A stretch of DNA of 18,582 nucleotides from assembly GCA_021799405.1 (NCBI GenBank), contig JAJZAL010000086.1, forward strand, positions 1 to 18,582, given 5' to 3'. The notes beneath the pieces are model-generated. The model searched no databases and was not told the origin of the DNA. It saw nothing but the letters and a program-made list of their open reading frames with translations. A program made the position numbers and the translations under genes. Positions 15,149-18,582 of the stretch are shown in pieces; position 1 is the stretch's first letter, and every line of letters starts with the position of its first letter. This DNA is from Acidobacteriota bacterium (GTDB lineage Bacteria; Acidobacteriota; Terriglobia; Terriglobales; Acidobacteriaceae).

Positions 15149-15173
15149 CACCACTGATAGCCCTTTCTAGAAT
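15145..15173 (+). promoter_or_regulatory. Near-consensus sigma-70 promoter of the hrcA-grpE-dnaJ unit
   Basis: TTGACA at 15145-15150 and TAGAAT at 15168-15173 with a 17-base spacer. The -35 box includes the TGA stop of the preceding gene. CTTTCTAG at 15163-15170, overlapping the -10 box, is an exact inverted match to CTAGAAAG at 15211-15218 and could be an operator or RNA hairpin. No CIRCE element (TTAGCACTC-N9-GAGTGCTAA) is visible between here and the hrcA start. Confidence 0.8.
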
Positions 15174-15307
15174 TGAAACGGGATCTCTGTTCATTTTTAC
15201 TTTATAAACGCTAGAAAGATAAGCGGTTAGAGGATTACTGGCAAGGTCCGGCGCGGCCGGGAGCATTCCTTCCAGCCACGCCGAGGCCAGGACGGAGAGC
15301 AAAGAAG

Positions 15308-16447
15308 ATGCCTGATGCGCGCATCAGTCCGCGAGAGCGTCTGGTGCTGATGGCAGTTGTAGAGCTGTATATAGCCACCGGCGAACCGGTAGCGTCGCAG
15401 GCGGTCGCGCATTTCTTTGCAAATCGGGAAGGGCTCAGTTCAGCCACGATCCGGAACGTCATGGCATCGCTGGGCGAAGCCGGATTGCTCGAGCAACCGC
15501 ACACTTCAGCCGGCCGGGCGCCGACGGCTGCGGCTTTCCGCTACTACGTGGAGCAGATCACACAACCGAGCCGCCAGGCGGCCGGGGCACAGACGGCCAG
15601 TACGATTCGGCCTGGTCCATCCCAGCTCAGCGATGCCCGGCGCGGACAGATCGAGCAGAGCTACACGGGCGTGGCCAGTTCCCACGAGTATCTGGAGCGG
15701 ACTTCGCATGTGCTGGCGCTCATTTCCAGCGGACTGGGGGTGGCGCTGGCCAGTTCCACCGTCGGCCAGGTTCTGGAACACATTCATTTTTCGCGTCTCT
15801 CCACGGGCAGGGTGCTGGCCGTGCTGGTGACGCAGGCGGGTGCCGTGCAGGACCGCGCCCTCACGCTGGACCGGGAGATGACACATCTGGAACTGGAAAC
15901 GGCGGCGCGGTATCTGAACGAGAATTTCCGCGGCTGGCCCATCGAGCGGATTCGCGCCGAGGTGGAGCGGCGCGTCGAGGCTGAACGCGAGGCCTACCAG
16001 CAGCTTCTGGCATCGGTGGAGGAGCTTTGCCGGAAAGGGGCGCTGGCCGGGGGCGAGCCCGAGCAAGCCATCTTTGTCGACGGAATGGCAAATCTCATCA
16101 ATACCGAGCTGGACCGCGAGCATCTCCGCCAGATGCTGATTGCGCTTGAAGCCAAGCAGCGGCTGGTCGAATTGCTGAATGCATACGTGGACGGACGCCA
16201 GCAGGAAGTGCGCGTGGTGGTTGGACTTGACGAGGCTTCTCCAGCTATGCAGGACCTGGTGCTGATTGGCGCACCGGCGCGTCTGGGCAGCGCCAACCTG
16301 GGCACAGTCGCCGTTATCGCACCCACCCGCATCCAATACCAGGAGATGATTCAGGCGGTGAGCTACATCGCGCGTCTTTCCGAGCGCATTCTTGAGTCGC
16401 CTGCTGCTTCGGCGCCGGCGCAGCCCGGCGGTGTCGTTACCCCTTGA
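15308..16447 (+). CDS. hrcA: Heat-inducible transcription repressor HrcA
   Basis: A 379-residue DNA-binding repressor of heat-shock genes that normally binds CIRCE and is helped to fold by GroEL. The N-terminal winged helix is clear (SPRERLVLMAVVELYIATGE near 7-26, then SSATIRNVMASLGEAGLLEQ near 44-63 and HTSAGRAPTAAAFRYYVEQI near 66-85). The rest is the GAF-like HrcA domain, with blocks such as LERTSHVLALISSGLGVALA, SRLSTGRVLAVLVTQAG, LNENFRGWPIERIRAEVERR and, near the end, LGTVAVIAPTRIQYQEMI. It is a little longer than the usual ~340 because of a Gln/Ala-rich insert near 86-115 and a Pro/Ala tail. A GGAGAG element lies about 10 bases before ATG 15308. First gene of a unit with grpE (73-base gap) and dnaJ, the typical context. 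Confidence 0.94.
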   Translation: MPDARISPRERLVLMAVVELYIATGEPVASQAVAHFFANREGLSSATIRNVMASLGEAGLLEQPHTSAGRAPTAAAFRYYVEQITQPSRQAAGAQTASTIRPGPSQLSDARRGQIEQSYTGVASSHEYLERTSHVLALISSGLGVALASSTVGQVLEHIHFSRLSTGRVLAVLVTQAGAVQDRALTLDREMTHLELETAARYLNENFRGWPIERIRAEVERRVEAEREAYQQLLASVEELCRKGALAGGEPEQAIFVDGMANLINTELDREHLRQMLIALEAKQRLVELLNAYVDGRQQEVRVVVGLDEASPAMQDLVLIGAPARLGSANLGTVAVIAPTRIQYQEMIQAVSYIARLSERILESPAASAPAQPGGVVTP

Positions 16448-16520
16448 ACGAGCGGAGATACGCCGCAGGAAATATCATAAAAGTAAAGCGCAGTTTTTCT
16501 CGCGGGGGTGTTCGCAGAGT

Positions 16521-17186
16521 ATGCGTAGAACTATGCCAAAACAGGAGAAGGAATTGAACGAGTTGGAAGCCGTGGAGACAGCGCCCTGCGGAGCGGCGGC
16601 AGAGCTTGTGCAAGAACCTGGAATCGATCCAGCCGCGGAGTTGCCAGCTCCGGAGATGAACGAGGTGGAGGCTCCCGCAGCCGCCGTGGAGGAAACTCCT
16701 GCCCGGGCGGCGGAGCCGGTGAGCCGTGAGGAATACGACAAATTGAAGGCCGAGCGCGATCAGTTGCTCGACCGCCTGGCCCGTCTGCAGGCGGAGTTTG
16801 ACAACGCGCGCAAGCGCACGGAGCGGGAACGGCAGGAGTTTCGCGACTATGCCGTGGGAAACGTTGTCGAGCAGTTTCTACCAGTGCTGGACCACTTTCA
16901 GTTGGCGCTCAAGGCAACCGGGTCGGTAGAGCAGTTGCGCTCGGGTGTAGAGTTGATCGTCAAACAGATGGAGGATGTTCTGCGTCAGATGCAGGTCCAG
17001 CCGGTACCCACGGAGGGCGAGCCGTTTGATCCGCGCGTGCATGAAGCGCTCGGCTCGATTGAGCGCGATGATCTACCCGATCAGCACGTGGCTGAAGAAA
17101 TCCGCCGCGGCTACCGGTTGCGCGACCGGCTTCTGCGCCCGGCATTGGTGCGCATTGTGCACAACCCAAAGCAGACGAGCGAATAG
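16521..17186 (+). CDS. grpE: Nucleotide exchange factor GrpE
   Basis: Cytoplasmic cochaperone that releases ADP from DnaK. At 221 residues it has an acidic, Glu/Ala/Pro-rich disordered N-terminus (about 1-66), a long dimerising coiled coil (about 70-115; EYDKLKAERDQLLDRLARLQ, then AEFDNARKRTERE with the GrpE-typical FDN.RKR), and the C-terminal beta-wing with FDPRVHEALG and GYRLRDRLLRPALVRI, close to the family signature. ATG at 16521 is preferred to ATG 16533 because GGGGGTG lies about ten bases upstream of it; the frame also opens upstream within hrcA but without conserved sequence. hrcA lies 73 bases before and dnaJ 119 bases after, but dnaK, its partner, is not between them. Confidence 0.95.
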   Translation: MRRTMPKQEKELNELEAVETAPCGAAAELVQEPGIDPAAELPAPEMNEVEAPAAAVEETPARAAEPVSREEYDKLKAERDQLLDRLARLQAEFDNARKRTERERQEFRDYAVGNVVEQFLPVLDHFQLALKATGSVEQLRSGVELIVKQMEDVLRQMQVQPVPTEGEPFDPRVHEALGSIERDDLPDQHVAEEIRRGYRLRDRLLRPALVRIVHNPKQTSE

Positions 17187-17204
17187 GAGGCTCCGGGAGC
17201 GTCC

Positions 17205-17306
17205 AGCTTCTAGCTGCCAGCTATGAGCTTAAGCGCGCCGAAGCATTCAGAGTATGAAGGACGGGCTGAAAGCCAGAAGCCAGAAGCCAGGAGTTGGAAG
17301 TTAGAG
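17205..17306 (+). repeat. Inverted pair of degenerate heptad strings between grpE and dnaJ
   Basis: AGCT recurs at 17205, 17212, 17219 and 17226, exactly seven apart. A second block (17265-17306) has AGCCAGA-type heptads: GCCAGAA at 17272 and 17279, GCCAGGA at 17286, GTTGGAA at 17293, GTTAGAG at 17300. The first block read on the minus strand resembles the second: AGCTTCTAGCT (17205-17215) can pair with AGCCAGAAGCC (17271-17281) at 9 of 11 positions. The dnaJ Shine-Dalgarno sequences (AGGAG, GGAAG) lie inside the second block. Confidence 0.75.
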
Positions 17307-18421
17307 TGAGCAAAGCAGATTACTACGAGGTTTTGGGCGTCTCTCGCGACGCCACGGATCAGGAGTTGAAGAGCGCCTATCGCAAGCAGGCCCTCAAATT
17401 TCATCCTGACCGCAACCCTGGCGACCACGCGGCCGAGGAAAAATTCAAGCAGGCCAGCGAAGCCTACCAGGTGCTGAGCGACGCGGACAAGCGCGCCGCC
17501 TACGACCGTTACGGCCACGCCGGCCTGGGCGGCCAGGGCTTTGGCGCCGGACCGTTTGGCGGCGGCATCGATATAGGCGACATCTTCGGCGATCTTTTTG
17601 GGGAGATGTTCAACATGGGTGGGGCCTCGCAGCGCGCCAGCCGCCAGCAGCGCGGAGACGACCTGCGCTTCGACCTGACCATCGATTTTGAGGATGCCAT
17701 CTTCGGCACCGAGACCGAGGTAAAGCTGCGCCGGCTGGAAACCTGCGCTACCTGCCAGGGACGCGGCACCGCTTCCGGACAGGGTCCAACCACATGCAGC
17801 CAATGCCACGGCCGCGGACAGATCCGCTACCAACAGGGCTTTTTCTCCGTGGCCCGCACCTGTGGCGCGTGCGGCGGCGCCGGCTCGGTGATCACTGATC
17901 CCTGCCAGACCTGCCGTGGCGAGACGCGGGTATCAAAAGAGATCAAGCTCAATGTAAAAGTACCGCCCGGCGTCGAGGATGGCACGCGCATCCGGTATTC
18001 GGCGGAAGGCGACTCCGGACGCTTCGGCGGCGCCAAGGGCGACTTGTATGTCGTGCTCTCGGTTCGCTCCCACGACTTCTTCGAGCGCGACGGCTATAAC
18101 CTGCGCTGTGTCGTCCCCATCAGCTTTCCCCAGGCCGCGCTTGGCGCTGAGATCGAGATTCCGGGCATCGATGGCCCCGTCAGCCTGAAGATTCCCGAGG
18201 GTACGCAGAGCGGCAAGGAGTTCCGCATCCGCGGCCGCGGCGTCCCGTTTCTCAATGAGAAAGGGACCGGCGATCTGCTGGTAAGGGTTGTCGTGCAGAT
18301 TCCCAGGAAGCTGAGCCGGGCGCAGCGCGATCTCGTGGCGCAACTGGCTGAGTCAATCACGGTGGAGAACAAGCCTACATCGCCCAGCCTGCTCGAAAAG
18401 ATGAAGGACCTGTTCAGCTGA
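17306..18421 (+). CDS. dnaJ: Chaperone protein DnaJ (Hsp40)
   Basis: Cytoplasmic J-domain cochaperone that delivers substrates to DnaK and stimulates its ATPase. At 371 residues it has the full class A layout: a J domain (1-70) with HPD at 33-35; a Gly/Phe-rich linker (about 71-115; [20 protein letters not shown]); four zinc-binding CxxCxGxG repeats (CATCQGRG 147-154, CSQCHGRG 164-171, CGACGGAG 186-193, CQTCRGET 200-207, the last lacking its final Gly); and two C-terminal substrate domains, with the usual GDLYVVLSV and [19 protein letters not shown] at 17306 is taken as the start: it gives the standard [11 protein letters not shown], with GGAAG five bases and AGGAG 12 bases before it. An in-frame TTG at 17294 is less likely. 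The upstream gap is a heptad repeat rather than dnaK. Confidence 0.95.
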   Translation: MSKADYYEVLGVSRDATDQELKSAYRKQALKFHPDRNPGDHAAEEKFKQASEAYQVLSDADKRAAYDRYGHAGLGGQGFGAGPFGGGIDIGDIFGDLFGEMFNMGGASQRASRQQRGDDLRFDLTIDFEDAIFGTETEVKLRRLETCATCQGRGTASGQGPTTCSQCHGRGQIRYQQGFFSVARTCGACGGAGSVITDPCQTCRGETRVSKEIKLNVKVPPGVEDGTRIRYSAEGDSGRFGGAKGDLYVVLSVRSHDFFERDGYNLRCVVPISFPQAALGAEIEIPGIDGPVSLKIPEGTQSGKEFRIRGRGVPFLNEKGTGDLLVRVVVQIPRKLSRAQRDLVAQLAESITVENKPTSPSLLEKMKDLFS

Positions 18422-18428
18422 AGAAAAG

Positions 18429-18582
18429 CAGGGGACAGGGCTCAGAGATCAGGGATGTTCGTATTCCTGCCGATGCAAGCGGGACTTACGGGTGCGTGCC
18501 AAGCGCGCGGCTGGTCTCTCGTATATCTCCCAGCCCGCCAACCGTTGACCCCTGACCACTGATAACTGACCGCTGACAGCTG
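18429..18582 (+). repeat. Inverted pair of degenerate CAGNNNN heptad strings after dnaJ
   Basis: Starting eight bases after the dnaJ stop, CAG recurs every seven bases at 18429, 18436, 18443 and 18450. At 18546-18582 TGACCCC, TGACCAC, TGATAAC, TGACCGC and TGACAGC follow without gaps and run to the window end; on the minus strand these are also CAGNNNT-type heptads. TCAGAGATCAGGGAT (18442-18456) matches the complement of 18548-18562 at 12 of 15 positions. No gene is seen in the ~90 bases between the strings. Confidence 0.8.

Noticed and set aside
17205..17306. CRISPR array
   Set aside because: Units are seven bases and degenerate, with no 20-40 base repeats or spacers and no cas genes.

Overview
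The window reads as chromosomal DNA from a member of the Acidobacteriota, most likely class Terriglobia (the Acidobacteriaceae/Bryobacter/Koribacter side of the phylum). The evidence is a secreted VWFA-related protein of the acidobacterial type, the diderm envelope genes lpxB and ompH/skp, high GC with long spacers, and the style of the secreted hypothetical proteins. This is inferred from family recognition, not from a database search.

Layout, left to right. (1) 1-3653: a plus-strand sugar-use cluster with an SSS-family sodium:solute symporter (its start may lie before the window), a tiny two-helix membrane protein and an L-fucose/arabinose-isomerase-like enzyme. (2) 3676-4492: a decayed 817-bp ISAs1-family insertion sequence on the minus strand. 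Its 14-bp terminal repeats are intact but the transposase is ruined. It ends 19 bp before the next promoter. (3) 4512-6391: tandem ompH/skp-like periplasmic chaperone paralogs. Each has its own near-identical sigma-70 promoter, a ~170-nt leader and the same Shine-Dalgarno spacing; a strong terminator closes the pair. (4) 6776-10099, minus strand: lpxB followed nine bases later by a secreted M1-aminopeptidase-like protein with TPR repeats, in which every recognised catalytic and zinc-binding position but one is replaced. (5) 10274-11299: a stand-alone SAM methyltransferase, convergent with (6) a class I DAHP synthase on the minus strand (11377-12435). (7) 12623-13273: a DsbA-like secreted thiol oxidoreductase. 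(8) 13387-13758, minus strand: a small secreted protein ending in five histidines, divergent from (9) a VWFA-related secreted protein (13985-15148). (10) 15145-18421: the heat-shock set hrcA-grpE-dnaJ behind a near-consensus promoter whose -35 box overlaps the stop codon of the preceding gene.

How the parts work together: the middle of the window is largely about the envelope (Skp-like chaperones, lipid A disaccharide synthase, secreted TPR/pseudopeptidase, DsbA-like protein), and the right end is cytoplasmic protein folding and its repressor. dnaK is not in the window.

The most unusual points are the catalytically dead M1 homolog coupled to lpxB, the duplicated promoter-leader-gene units of ompH, and degenerate 7-base (CAGNNNN) repeat strings in inverted pairs around dnaJ. 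The last resemble in style the heptanucleotide STRR repeats of cyanobacteria. I saw no CRISPR array, tRNA, rRNA or phage gene.
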